Virus record (IMG/VR): IMGVR_UViG_3300042115_000063
Coordinates: 1-23,595 of that record
Length of the DNA: 23,595 nt
Source: a virus
Direction: 5' to 3' (one strand)
The translations under genes and the position numbers were made by a program. Below, one piece after another: positions 6,970-12,652 of the stretch (position 1 is the first letter of the stretch; every line of letters begins with the position of its first letter). The notes beneath the pieces are model-generated. The model was not told where the DNA came from and did no database searches. It saw only the letters and a list, made by a program, of their open reading frames with translations.

Positions 6970-7100
6970 CGACCGTTCTCCGACTTCGGCCCGTACTTCT
7001 TCGCGAAGGGGTTGCCCTTCGGAAGTTGGTCGCGAACCTGCTCAGTCTTCGGGTCTCGTGGCGTCGGCTTCGAACCGATCGGGCGTTGCTGTCCTGCCAT
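6966..7100 (-). CDS. Small basic protein, 44 aa
   Basis: The product starts MAGQQRPIGSKPTPRDPKTE and ends FAKKYGPKSENGR. It is polar, rich in Lys, Arg and Pro, and probably disordered. The ATG at 7100 has a strong GGAGGACTGA ribosome site that overlaps the end of the upstream gene (2-nt gap), and the stop overlaps the dCTP deaminase ATG as ATGA. The tight coupling on both sides supports it as a real gene. No function can be read from the sequence. Confidence 0.65.
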   Translation of the reverse strand: MAGQQRPIGSKPTPRDPKTEQVRDQLPKGNPFAKKYGPKSENGR

Positions 7101-7102
7101 GT

Positions 7103-7603
7103 TCAGTCCTCCGTGTTCGCGCAGTCGGCGCAGCGCTGCGCGCCGATCTCGGTTCGGTTGTAGCAGTCGTCAACGACGCAGCACAGTACGGCTGCGCAGA
7201 GCGCTAGGTACTGCTCGTTGATCTCTTCGGCGTCTTCCGTCGAGCAGCCGTCGCCGGTCAACGCTGCGGACCGCGTCACGCGAGCTTGCACCTGCGCCTC
7301 ATGGATGACGTCTTCGATCTCTTCCGGCAGCTCCGGCAGCAGTGCCGCTATCGCGGCAGGCGCGTGGTGCGCGGGATCGCGGTAGCCGTGCTGGTCCTCG
7401 AAGCGCTGCGCGCCGCCGAAAGCACCGTTGCGGTTCCTATACACGAACCGCTTCACCGGCTTGCCGCTCGGCCGTTCGCCCAAGTGTTGAACCGTCAGCT
7501 CGGCTCGGCCGTCGTTCCACTCTTGCAGTCGGTACTGGTAGGCGGCCGACGTCGTAACGTGGACGTTGATGTGTTTCGGGTGCAGCTTCCAAGCGAGTTT
7601 CAT
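7103..7603 (-). CDS. Hypothetical protein with Cys-rich C-terminus, 166 aa
   Basis: From ATG 7603 (MKLAWKLHPKHINVHVTTSA) the N-terminal half is β-rich and basic (YQYRLQEWNDGRAELTVQHL). The C-terminal half is acidic and helical (PELPEEIEDVIHEAQVQARV), then cysteine-rich: CAAVLCCVVDDCYNRTEIGA followed by QRCADC, which could hold zinc. No family is recognised. The frame is open upstream to 7669, but the common leader CACGACGAGAGGACGA just before 7603 sets the start. It opens the minus-strand operon with the 44-aa gene and dcd, and is divergent from the Y RNA array. Confidence 0.7.
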   Translation of the reverse strand: MKLAWKLHPKHINVHVTTSAAYQYRLQEWNDGRAELTVQHLGERPSGKPVKRFVYRNRNGAFGGAQRFEDQHGYRDPAHHAPAAIAALLPELPEEIEDVIHEAQVQARVTRSAALTGDGCSTEDAEEINEQYLALCAAVLCCVVDDCYNRTEIGAQRCADCANTED

Positions 7604-7708
7604 ACTCGTCCTCTCGTCGTGTTGTCGATGAAGAAAAAATTTAGCATACGCCGTTGAACTGCGCAACATCGGCCTTGAGCTGGGATGATGCCGCAGGTGG
7701 GTACCCAG

Positions 7709-7737
7709 TTGCGAGCGCTCCGGCGCTCGTGTATATT
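7709..7737 (+). promoter_or_regulatory. Promoter of the Y RNA array, with spacer dyad
   Basis: TTGCGA (7709-7714) and TATATT (7732-7737) are separated by exactly 17 bp. Transcription would start about 7743-7747, right at the first RNA's terminal stem (7749). The spacer holds a perfect 7-bp inverted repeat, CGAGCGC/GCGCTCG (7712-7718 and 7723-7729, 4-nt gap), which could be an operator. Confidence 0.65.
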
Positions 7738-7748
7738 CGAATCATGCA

Positions 7749-7858
7749 CCGCTCGAAGTGCCGTGAACGGTTACTTCATTGGTTCGATTCCGATCGGTCC
7801 CCCACTTGGGACCGTGCCCGTTGGCGGGCATAATCCGATCACATCTTGATTCGAGCGG
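7749..7858 (+). ncRNA. Y RNA-like ncRNA 1 (diverged permuted tRNA module)
   Basis: The ends pair perfectly over 9 bp: CCGCTCGAA (7749-7757) with TTCGAGCGG (7850-7858). The Ro-stem signature is complete: CGAAGTG 7754-7760, 7 nt, CGGTTACTTC 7768-7777. On the 3' side, CCG 7835-7837, 10 nt, GATTCG 7848-7853. The inner part folds as a permuted tRNA body. A T-arm-like hairpin (ATTGG, loop TTCGATT, CCGAT; 7778-7794) is followed by a perfect 7-bp acceptor-like stem closed by a 6-nt loop (CGGTCCC/GGGACCG, 7795-7814). A D-arm-like hairpin (GCCC/GGGC, 7816-7829) comes last. It would bind the downstream Ro protein and present a tRNA mimic. Confidence 0.8.
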
Positions 7859-7866
7859 CCACAACT

Positions 7867-7990
7867 TCATCCCGAAGTGCAGCACGCGGTTACTTCCACT
7901 ACCGATCTCAGTGGACGCGGTAAGCATCCGGTTCGGCCGGAAGTAGCTTCCGATTACGTCCGTTTCCGCAGGCGACGAGATTCGGGATGA
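7867..7990 (+). ncRNA. Y RNA-like ncRNA 2 (non-tRNA effector domain)
   Basis: A perfect 10-bp terminal helix joins TCATCCCGAA (7867-7876) and TTCGGGATGA (7981-7990). The signature is CGAAGTG 7873-7879, 7 nt, CGGTTACTTC 7887-7896, then CCG 7966-7968, 10 nt, GATTCG 7979-7984. The effector part does not look like tRNA. It has CCACT/AGTGG (from 7896), GGACG (7913-7917) pairing with CGTCC (7957-7961), and inside that TCCGG/CCGGA (7927-7941) or the overlapping GGAAG/CTTCC (7939-7951), which are alternatives to each other. It begins 8 nt after RNA 1 ends. Confidence 0.75.
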
Positions 7991-8001
7991 TCTAAATTCA
8001 T

Positions 8002-8141
8002 AGCTGTCCGAAGTGAAGAGTTCGGTTACTTCGTTTAGGGTACGAGAGGTCACGGGTTCGAATCCCGTCATTCCGAGTAGTCGGAATGTAGCTCAGTGGG
8101 AGAGCGCTAAAATTTCCGCACTCGCCTTGATTCGGACAGCT
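8002..8141 (+). ncRNA. Y RNA-like ncRNA 3 (clear permuted tRNA module)
   Basis: An 11-bp perfect terminal helix joins AGCTGTCCGAA (8002-8012) and TTCGGACAGCT (8131-8141). The signature is CGAAGTG 8009-8015, 7 nt, CGGTTACTTC 8023-8032, then CCG 8116-8118, 10 nt, GATTCG 8129-8134. The GUCCGAAG here matches a stretch conserved in animal Y RNAs. The module runs in permuted tRNA order. The T-arm is ACGGG, loop TTCGAAT, CCCGT (8052-8068). The acceptor helix is CATTCCGA (8069-8076), loop GTAG, TCGGAATG (8081-8088), then TA. The D-arm is GCTC, loop AGTGGGA, GAGC (8091-8105). TTTAG (8034-8038) can pair with CTAAA (8107-8111) in place of the anticodon stem. Confidence 0.9.
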
Positions 8142-8153
8142 CATAAGTTTCAC

Positions 8154-8243
8154 ATCTCCCGATGTGACGTGCGCGGATACTTCACATTTCTTTCGCAAAG
8201 AAATCGGTGTTACCGATTCCGCACACACTGTGAATCGGGAGGT
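8154..8243 (+). ncRNA. Y RNA-like ncRNA 4 (short, two-hairpin effector domain)
   Basis: A 10-bp terminal helix (one G-U) joins 8154-8163 and 8234-8243. The signature is CGATGTG 8160-8166, 7 nt, CGGATACTTC 8174-8183, then CCG 8219-8221, 10 nt, GAATCG 8232-8237. The A-to-T change in CGAT is matched by a T-to-A change in GAATCG, a compensatory pair relative to the other four RNAs. The effector end has ATTTCTTT/AAAGAAAT (8186-8204, 3-nt loop) and CGGT/ACCG (8205-8215), with no tRNA features. Alternative pairings exist, for example TTCACA 8181-8186 with TGTGAA 8229-8234. Confidence 0.75.
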
Positions 8244-8254
8244 CTCAACTGAAG

Positions 8255-8398
8255 AGCGACGCGCGAAGTGAAGAGAACGGATACTTCTCCTTCTAAGAGA
8301 GTGGTTACGGGTTCGAGTCCCGTCCCTGGTCTTACCGCTGGGGTAGCTCAATCGGTAGAGCACTACGTTCCCGGTCTCGATCGGATTCGCGCGTCGCT
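8255..8398 (+). ncRNA. Y RNA-like ncRNA 5 (clear permuted tRNA module)
   Basis: A 13-bp perfect terminal helix joins AGCGACGCGCGAA (8255-8267) and TTCGCGCGTCGCT (8386-8398), followed by TTTCTT. The signature is CGAAGTG 8264-8270, 7 nt, CGGATACTTC 8278-8287, then CCG 8371-8373, 10 nt, GATTCG 8384-8389. The permuted tRNA body starts with a T-arm ACGGG, loop TTCGAGT, CCCGT (8307-8323). An acceptor-like helix follows (8324-8330 with 8337-8343, with G-U pairs, 6-nt loop), then TA. The D-arm is GCTC, loop AATCGGTA, GAGC (8346-8361). It lies 44 nt upstream of the Ro gene and is probably co-transcribed with it. Confidence 0.88.
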
Positions 8399-8442
8399 TT
8401 CTTCGGGTGCAGTCCTCCCACCCCATCAAACGAGAGGACATC

Positions 8443-10104
8443 ATGACGAAGTTCAACAAGCCCGGAACGCGCACGGCGACGAAGTCGCCCGTTGCGAGCG
8501 CCCGCAAGGTCGGATTGACGACCGGCGAAGGCGCGCCGGGATTCAAGCGCGACGCTAAGGGCGAACTCTTCGTGCTCGCGGTCGGCCGATTCTTCGGCGA
8601 GAAGACGTTTTACGAAAAGCCCGACGCAGGCGCGCAGCGCTTCGTCGAACTCGTTCACGCGACCACGCTCGAAGACTCCGACTGGACTGCACGATTCCTC
8701 TCGTGGCTCCGCTCCGAAGCCAACATCCGTACGGCCGCGATCGTCGGCGCTGTCGAGTTCGTGCGCGCCGTGCAGCAGATCAACACGGAGTCGGGAACGA
8801 CGGTGCTGCGCTTCGACCACGCGACGCCACGCGCTGTGGTGCGTTCGGTGCTACAGCGCGCCGACGAGCCCGGGGAAATGTTGGCGTACTACCGGCAGAC
8901 CTACGGCCGTTCGATCCCGATCGCCGTGAAGCGCGGCATTGCCGACGCCGTCGCAGGCATCAACACCGACCGCAAGCCGTTGTACACGCAGTACTCCCTG
9001 CTCAAGTACGACACGCCGTCGCACGGCTACCGCTTCGGCGACGTCGTCGACACGGTGTGCCCGGCAACCACGCACCCCAGCGTGCGCGGGACGGAACTCG
9101 GCGCTCTCTTCGAGTTCGCGATCGACCGTCGTCACGGCCGCGAAGAAGACACGGACCGCTTCGCACTGCTCGGCGCGAACCGCGCCTTCCGGCGTCTGGC
9201 CGCTACAAATCCCGGCATCCTCACGGACGTCGAGAAGCTTCGCGCGGCTGGGCTCACGTGGGAAGACGCCCTCTCGCTCGGGGGTGACAAGCTCGACAAG
9301 CGGAAGCTGTGGGAAGCGCTCATCGACGCCGAAGCGCTCGGCTACATGGCGTTGCTCCGCAACCTACGGAACTTCGACGAAGCCGGAGTGTCGAAGGCGC
9401 ACGCGAAGAAGGTCGCCGAGATCATCGAAGACGAGGCGCGCGTGAAGTCGTCGCGTCAGCTTCCGTTCCGGTTCCTGTCGGCCTATCACGCCGCGCCTTC
9501 GGACCGGTGGAAGCAGGCGCTGACGGAAGCGCTTGACTACTCGACGACGAACATCCCGAAGCTGTCCGGCCGTACGCTCGTGCTGGTCGACACGTCGGCT
9601 TCGATGGAAGGCCGCTTGTCGGACAAGTCGAACGTGCGCTACGTCGATGTGGCGGCACTCTTCGGTGTCGCGCTCGCGCGCAACGCGTCGAAGGTCGACC
9701 TGTACGGGTTCGGCGACGGTGTATTCCGGCACGAACTCGCCTACGGCGGGTCGGTGCTGGGGCAGACGCAGCAGTTCGTCCGCCGTGTTGGGGAAGCCGG
9801 ACACGGAACGCAGATCGCAGCGTCGATGAAGGCGACGTTCGCGAAGCACGACCGCGTCGTGATCTTCACGGACATGCAGACGATGAGCCGCAACGCCTAC
9901 ACCTTCGGGTACGGCATCGGCAACGTATCGGAAGCGGTACCTGCGAACGTTCCCGTCTACGCGTGGAACCTCGCTGGGTACGAGGCATCGATGATGCCGA
10001 CCGGGTCGGGCAACCGGCACGAGTTCGGCGGGTTCTCGGACTCGGCGTTTAGCATCATGCAGACGCTCGAAGCCGGGCGCGACGGCCGGTGGCCGTGGGA
10101 GTAA
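8443..10104 (+). CDS. rsr: Ro60/Rsr-family RNA-binding protein (TROVE plus vWA domains)
   Basis: This 553-residue ring-forming RNA-binding protein has TROVE features throughout residues 25-365. They include DWTARFLSWLRSEANIRTAA (80-99), YMALLRNLRNFDEAGVS (301-317) and LPFRFLSAYHA (340-350). The C-terminal von Willebrand A domain has an intact metal site: DTSAS (383-387), the HGTQIAAS Thr (456) and FTDMQT Asp (477). Ro proteins bind Y RNAs on their outer face and misfolded RNA ends in the ring. In bacteria they can be tethered by Y RNA to the exonuclease PNPase. The five RNAs directly upstream fit this partnership. Start 8443 follows CGAGAGGACATC; an in-frame ATG at 8407 falls just after the RNA array and lacks a ribosome site. 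Confidence 0.93.
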   Translation: MTKFNKPGTRTATKSPVASARKVGLTTGEGAPGFKRDAKGELFVLAVGRFFGEKTFYEKPDAGAQRFVELVHATTLEDSDWTARFLSWLRSEANIRTAAIVGAVEFVRAVQQINTESGTTVLRFDHATPRAVVRSVLQRADEPGEMLAYYRQTYGRSIPIAVKRGIADAVAGINTDRKPLYTQYSLLKYDTPSHGYRFGDVVDTVCPATTHPSVRGTELGALFEFAIDRRHGREEDTDRFALLGANRAFRRLAATNPGILTDVEKLRAAGLTWEDALSLGGDKLDKRKLWEALIDAEALGYMALLRNLRNFDEAGVSKAHAKKVAEIIEDEARVKSSRQLPFRFLSAYHAAPSDRWKQALTEALDYSTTNIPKLSGRTLVLVDTSASMEGRLSDKSNVRYVDVAALFGVALARNASKVDLYGFGDGVFRHELAYGGSVLGQTQQFVRRVGEAGHGTQIAASMKATFAKHDRVVIFTDMQTMSRNAYTFGYGIGNVSEAVPANVPVYAWNLAGYEASMMPTGSGNRHEFGGFSDSAFSIMQTLEAGRDGRWPWE

Positions 10105-10111
10105 TCGCTTA

Positions 10112-10135
10112 GGGCCGACCCTTCGGGGTCGGCCC
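10112..10135 (+). terminator. Terminator after the Ro gene
   Basis: GGGCCGACCC and GGGTCGGCCC form a perfect 10-bp stem with a TTCG loop, 8 nt after the stop codon. Confidence 0.75.
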
Positions 10136-10139
10136 TTCG

Positions 10140-10148
10140 TGATACTAT
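10140..10148 (+). promoter_or_regulatory. Extended -10 promoter
   Basis: TGA-TACTAT lies immediately after the Ro terminator and about 39 nt before the next start codon, the same layout as at 2876 and 11344. Confidence 0.45.
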
Positions 10149-10186
10149 GACGTAATTCGACAACCGACGAAAGGATCACGATCATC

Positions 10187-10282
10187 ATGAAGTGCAACGG
10201 CTGTGGGGAACACTGCCCCGGCTGCAACCGACCAGCGCCCGCACCGGCTCCGGCTCCCAAGTGGGCTACGCTCAGGGTATGA
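10187..10282 (+). CDS. Zinc-binding-like microprotein, 31 aa
   Basis: The product begins MKCNGCGEHCPGCNRPAPAP. Four cysteines in two CxxC pairs (Cys 3/6 and 10/13) suggest one bound zinc ion. An Ala-Pro repeat follows, then KWATLRV. The start has GAAAGGATCACG upstream, and the stop overlaps the next ATG as ATGA. Similar tiny Cys-rich proteins occur elsewhere in this window (12545, 14060, 17699). Its function is unknown. Confidence 0.65.
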   Translation: MKCNGCGEHCPGCNRPAPAPAPAPKWATLRV

Positions 10283-10491
10283 CGTTTTTCTATGATTACC
10301 CCGGATGGAGCGTCGAGACGACGCATGACATCGCTCTCGACGCTCCGTGCGCCGACACCATCCAGCCTACGATCGACTTCGCCACCGGGTGGGGTTCGGT
10401 CGCTCATCAGCACTCGTTCACAGACGGGAACGGCGACACGCACGTGATCACGGTGCGCCAAGTCGTCGAGGAACCACCTGTCGAGCCGTAA
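10279..10491 (+). CDS. Hypothetical protein, 70 aa
   Basis: The start at 10279 is set by the ATGA overlap with the preceding Cys-rich gene. The frame is open further upstream, but that part overlaps the microprotein. The product MTFFYDYPGWSVETTHDIAL followed by acidic, β-rich sequence (HSFTDGNGDTHVITVRQVVE) ends in EEPPVEP. It is probably a small soluble β protein. No family is recognised. A terminator follows 4 nt after the stop. Confidence 0.65.
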   Translation: MTFFYDYPGWSVETTHDIALDAPCADTIQPTIDFATGWGSVAHQHSFTDGNGDTHVITVRQVVEEPPVEP

Positions 10492-10494
10492 GAG

Positions 10495-10518
10495 GGTCCC
10501 GGCCTTGCGGCCGGGACC
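10495..10518 (+). terminator. Terminator
   Basis: GGTCCCGGCC and GGCCGGGACC form a perfect 10-bp stem with a TTGC loop, directly after the stop at 10491. No U-tract follows. Confidence 0.65.
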
Positions 10519-10537
10519 GACGAAAGGATGAAATGAC

Positions 10538-10960
10538 ATGTTCGCAACCGTGTTCGCTGCGTTCCTGATCGGGCACTATCTCGGCGACTACTTCGTACAG
10601 ACGGACCACCAAGCGCAGCACAAGGGCCTGATGGGTGCCCGCTCAGGTGAAGGTCGCTGGAACTGCGCCATGCACGCCTTCGGGTACACACTGACACTCT
10701 GGATCGTGCTCAACGTTGCTCTGTGGGCCGAAAACGTAACGTTCAACGGCTATGACGTGCTCGTCGTGTGGTCGGCACTGTTCTTGAACGGGCTCACGCA
10801 CTACATCATCGACCGCAGGTGGACACTCGAAGCCGCGATGCGGTTCATCGGCAAGCGCGGGTGGATCGACAACGATCCCGAAGCGCTGCCGAAGCTCGAC
10901 CAGGCGGCACACATTGTCTTGCTCGGCGTCTTCGCGCTCGCTATCGCGGTGCTGATCTAA
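10538..10960 (+). CDS. DUF3307-like membrane protein, 140 aa
   Basis: Hydrophobic segments at about residues 2-20, 45-65, 72-92 and 122-140 indicate a multi-pass membrane protein. The His/Asp pattern GHYLGDYFVQTDHQAQHK, NGLTHYIIDRRW and LDQAAHIVLL resembles the HxxxDxxxQ and HxxxD motifs of the DUF3307 family, whose conserved His and Asp residues suggest metal binding or catalysis in the membrane. Its function in phages is unknown. The start has AAGGATGA about 8 nt upstream, and a terminator follows the stop directly. Confidence 0.65.
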   Translation: MFATVFAAFLIGHYLGDYFVQTDHQAQHKGLMGARSGEGRWNCAMHAFGYTLTLWIVLNVALWAENVTFNGYDVLVVWSALFLNGLTHYIIDRRWTLEAAMRFIGKRGWIDNDPEALPKLDQAAHIVLLGVFALAIAVLI

Positions 10961-10963
10961 GGG

Positions 10964-10987
10964 AGCCGGACCCTTCGGGGTCCGGCT
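10964..10987 (+). terminator. Rho-independent terminator
   Basis: AGCCGGACCC and GGGTCCGGCT form a perfect 10-bp stem on a TTCG loop, followed by TTCG. Confidence 0.75.
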
Positions 10988-11021
10988 TTCGTCGACCCCT
11001 AGGTGTTACCGTGAACCCTAC

Positions 11022-11083
11022 AAATAATCTTGCGATTATTTATATCAGAGTCACTAGACACGATCCCCGAACCGGCGTAGGCT
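11022..11083 (+). promoter_or_regulatory. Promoter with upstream AT-rich hairpin
   Basis: TAGACA (11055-11060), a 17-bp spacer and TAGGCT (11078-11083) form the promoter. Upstream, AAATAATC/GATTATTT (11022-11041, TTGC loop) is an AT-rich perfect 8-bp inverted repeat, out of place in this GC-rich DNA. It is a candidate UP element or operator. Confidence 0.6.
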
Positions 11084-11122
11084 TAAGGGACAATCAAGAC
11101 GACGAGACGACAGGATGAAATC

Positions 11123-11311
11123 ATGATCGCAGTAAGCGGAACCTACATGCTCCACCGGACCGACGCGCAGATCGGTACCGAGCCGCGCAAGGTAAAGCCG
11201 ACCTGCGGTCAGTCGGTCCGTCAGAGCTATCTTTCCGTGGTAAAGCACGAGAACGAGCAGGCCATGCTTGAGAGCAAGATGACGAAGCTCTGCAAGAAGT
11301 GCTTCAACTAA
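11123..11311 (+). CDS. Hypothetical protein, 62 aa
   Basis: The product (MIAVSGTYMLHRTDAQIGTE and so on) contains Cys 28 and a C-terminal LCKKCFN. These three cysteines could be part of a zinc site. The N-terminal half is β-like and the second half helical and basic (VVKHENEQAMLESKMTKLCK). No family is recognised. Start 11123 has ACGACAGGATGA 5 nt upstream. It is a single-gene cassette between a promoter and a terminator. Confidence 0.7.
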   Translation: MIAVSGTYMLHRTDAQIGTEPRKVKPTCGQSVRQSYLSVVKHENEQAMLESKMTKLCKKCFN

Positions 11312-11316
11312 TAGGA

Positions 11317-11338
11317 CCCCGGGGCTCGCGCCCCGGGG
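11317..11338 (+). terminator. Terminator
   Basis: CCCCGGGGC and GCCCCGGGG form a perfect 9-bp stem with a TCGC loop, 5 nt after the stop codon. Confidence 0.7.
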
Positions 11339-11343
11339 AACTC

Positions 11344-11352
11344 TGATAATAT
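11344..11352 (+). promoter_or_regulatory. Extended -10 promoter
   Basis: TGA-TAATAT directly follows the terminator. The surrounding AACTCTGATAATATTCA repeats the sequence at 2871-2887 with one change. Confidence 0.55.
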
Positions 11353-11380
11353 TCAAGCAACACGACGATAGGATGAGAAC

Positions 11381-11575
11381 ATGGAAATCAAGATCAGTTT
11401 CACGCTCAACATGAACGACGAGCAGATGCACGCGTGGGCGAACGAATACGGGCTCGACATGGGCGAAGTGTCGTCCGACGCCACCGGTCACCTTGGCGAG
11501 ATCGTGCGCGCGACCGTCAAGAACATCCCGCACGTGCAGGACTTCACGCGCGTCACCGGATTCACGGTGAAGTGA
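11381..11575 (+). CDS. Hypothetical protein, 64 aa
   Basis: The protein starts MEIKISFTLNMNDEQMHAWA, continues NEYGLDMGEVSSDATGHLGE and ends VTGFTVK. It looks like a small α/β protein with an opening β strand and a helix. No family is recognised. Start 11381 has ACGATAGGATGA before it. The stop shares one base with the next gene's ATG (TGATG). Confidence 0.7.
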   Translation: MEIKISFTLNMNDEQMHAWANEYGLDMGEVSSDATGHLGEIVRATVKNIPHVQDFTRVTGFTVK

Positions 11576-11670
11576 TGATCTTTTGGCGGCACTTTCTCAT
11601 CGCCTGCGTGTTCCTCGCAGGCGTGCTCATCATCGCGGCCGTGCTCGGCCTCGCGCTCGGGGGACAGTGA
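11575..11670 (+). CDS. Single-pass membrane microprotein, 31 aa
   Basis: The product is MIFWRHFLIACVFLAGVLII followed by AAVLGLALGGQ: one membrane helix with a basic cluster (WRH) at the N-terminus. It is linked by TGATG junctions to both neighbours, so it is very likely translated by re-initiation. No function can be inferred. Confidence 0.6.
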   Translation: MIFWRHFLIACVFLAGVLIIAAVLGLALGGQ

Positions 11671-11858
11671 TGAGCACGAAAGGTCAGATGGTCCGCGTCG
11701 TGACCATCACGAATTGGCAGAACGAACCGTGCGGCGTTCGGGTGTTCGCTACCCGGAACGACGCTCAGGCGCACATCGACGCGCTTGAGAAGAATAACGA
11801 AGGACTGCGGAAGTCGGATCGCCTGTACGGCGAACTCGAAACCGTGCAGGTCGAGTAG
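11670..11858 (+). CDS. Hypothetical protein, 62 aa
   Basis: The start is ATG 11670, sharing one base with the previous stop. The product begins MSTKGQMVRVVTITNWQNEP, then CGVRVFATRNDAQAHIDALE and a charged helix KNNEGLRKSDRLYGELETVQ. A β-hairpin followed by helices is likely. No family is recognised. A terminator lies 15 nt after the stop. Confidence 0.65.
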   Translation: MSTKGQMVRVVTITNWQNEPCGVRVFATRNDAQAHIDALEKNNEGLRKSDRLYGELETVQVE

Positions 11859-11873
11859 AGCTTGCCTGCGATA

Positions 11874-11893
11874 CTCCGGCTTCGGCCGGAGTG
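11874..11893 (+). terminator. Terminator
   Basis: ACTCCGGC and GCCGGAGT form a perfect 8-bp stem with a TTCG loop. Confidence 0.6.
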
Positions 11894-11940
11894 TCCAGGG
11901 GAGGCGCTACCTATCTCCGCTCATCCGACGAAAGGACGAA

Positions 11941-12054
11941 ATGACTTACTCACGCAAGGTGATCGCTGGCGTTGTACACGTCTGGTCGATCATGGATAAC
12001 GCTTGGGTGACTCTCGACTACTGGGAGTACATCAACGGACGAAAGGACAAGTGA
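11941..12054 (+). CDS. Hypothetical microprotein, 37 aa
   Basis: The product is MTYSRKVIAGVVHVWSIMDN then AWVTLDYWEYINGRKDK. It is aromatic-rich and β-like. ATG 11941 has ACGAAAGGACGA directly before it, and the stop joins the next gene as TGATG. It contains the next gene's ribosome site (ACGAAAGGACAA) within its last codons. Confidence 0.6.
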   Translation: MTYSRKVIAGVVHVWSIMDNAWVTLDYWEYINGRKDK

Positions 12055-12542
12055 TGGGAACGAATGGGGCTATCGTCTACGTGATCGACGGCGAACGCAA
12101 AGAGCAGTACGTGCACAACGACTCGTACCCCGAAGGGCTCGGCGTCGATGTCCTCAAGTGGCTGCGGAAGTCGTGGGAGGACCCGGCCGTGTACGAGGCG
12201 GCACGTAGGCTCAAGCCGATCCACGTCAACCACCCGGACCCGACCGAAACCGAGCAGCGCGCGCTTGCGAAGTACGCCGATCTCGGCGTTAGTGAGCGGT
12301 CGTTGTCGGACTGGTATTGCCTGCTGCGTACCACACAAGGCGATCCGGCGCTGACACTCGAAGCCGGGTACGTCTACGGCGACGTCGGCGGCGCAACCTA
12401 CACGTACACGGTCGACTTCGACGCGAAGGTGTTCACGGCGGCCGATTGGAGCGGCGTCGTCTTCGGAAGCTGGCCGTTCACCGAGCTGCCGAAGAAAACC
12501 AAGTTCCTGAAAGCGTGCACGCAAGACGAATACGAGGACTGA
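12054..12542 (+). CDS. Hypothetical protein, 162 aa
   Basis: The product from ATG 12054 begins MGTNGAIVYVIDGERKEQYV and contains HNDSYPEGLGVDVLKWLRKS, a middle charged region, then GYVYGDVGGATYTYTVDFDA and ends KACTQDEYED. The N-terminal part (a self-like β strand with ID/GE turn, then 'HNDSYP..LG') resembles phage proteins with an N-terminal nucleophile-like look, but that is not a firm match. The upstream open frame to 12003 overlaps the 37-aa gene in another frame and was not used. Its function is unknown. Confidence 0.7.
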   Translation: MGTNGAIVYVIDGERKEQYVHNDSYPEGLGVDVLKWLRKSWEDPAVYEAARRLKPIHVNHPDPTETEQRALAKYADLGVSERSLSDWYCLLRTTQGDPALTLEAGYVYGDVGGATYTYTVDFDAKVFTAADWSGVVFGSWPFTELPKKTKFLKACTQDEYED

Positions 12543-12544
12543 TC

Positions 12545-12652
12545 ATGCCGAACGATGACTACGACGACACGTACATCTGCGGTTCCTGCGGTGACCGCGT
12601 CGAAGACCGCGAGGACATGCAGCGACACGAGCACGGGAAGGGCAAGTCATGA
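12545..12652 (+). CDS. C2H2-like zinc finger microprotein, 35 aa
   Basis: The product is MPNDDYDDTYICGSCGDRVE then DREDMQRHEHGKGKS. The order Cys-x2-Cys-x12-His-x-His is close to a classic C2H2 zinc finger, with aspartates before it and Lys/Gly after it. A single finger of this size could bind nucleic acid or protein. It sits 2 nt after the previous stop, and its own stop overlaps the next ATG as ATGA. Confidence 0.65.
   Translation: MPNDDYDDTYICGSCGDRVEDREDMQRHEHGKGKS

Noticed and set aside
8081-8425. Ordinary tRNA genes in the RNA array (D-arm and T-arm sequences look like real tRNA; a 3'-end-like CCCACCCCA at 8418-8425 could pair with TGGGGT at 8339-8344)
   Set aside because: No anticodon arm in the normal order can be formed. 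The T-arm lies before, not after, the matching acceptor 5' strand and D-arm. The permuted structure with the Ro-stem signature explains the sequence better.
7742-8546. Minus-strand open frames of 109 and 182 residues across the RNA array
   Set aside because: They lie entirely over conserved RNA structure, have no ribosome site, and their residues reflect the repeated RNA motifs.
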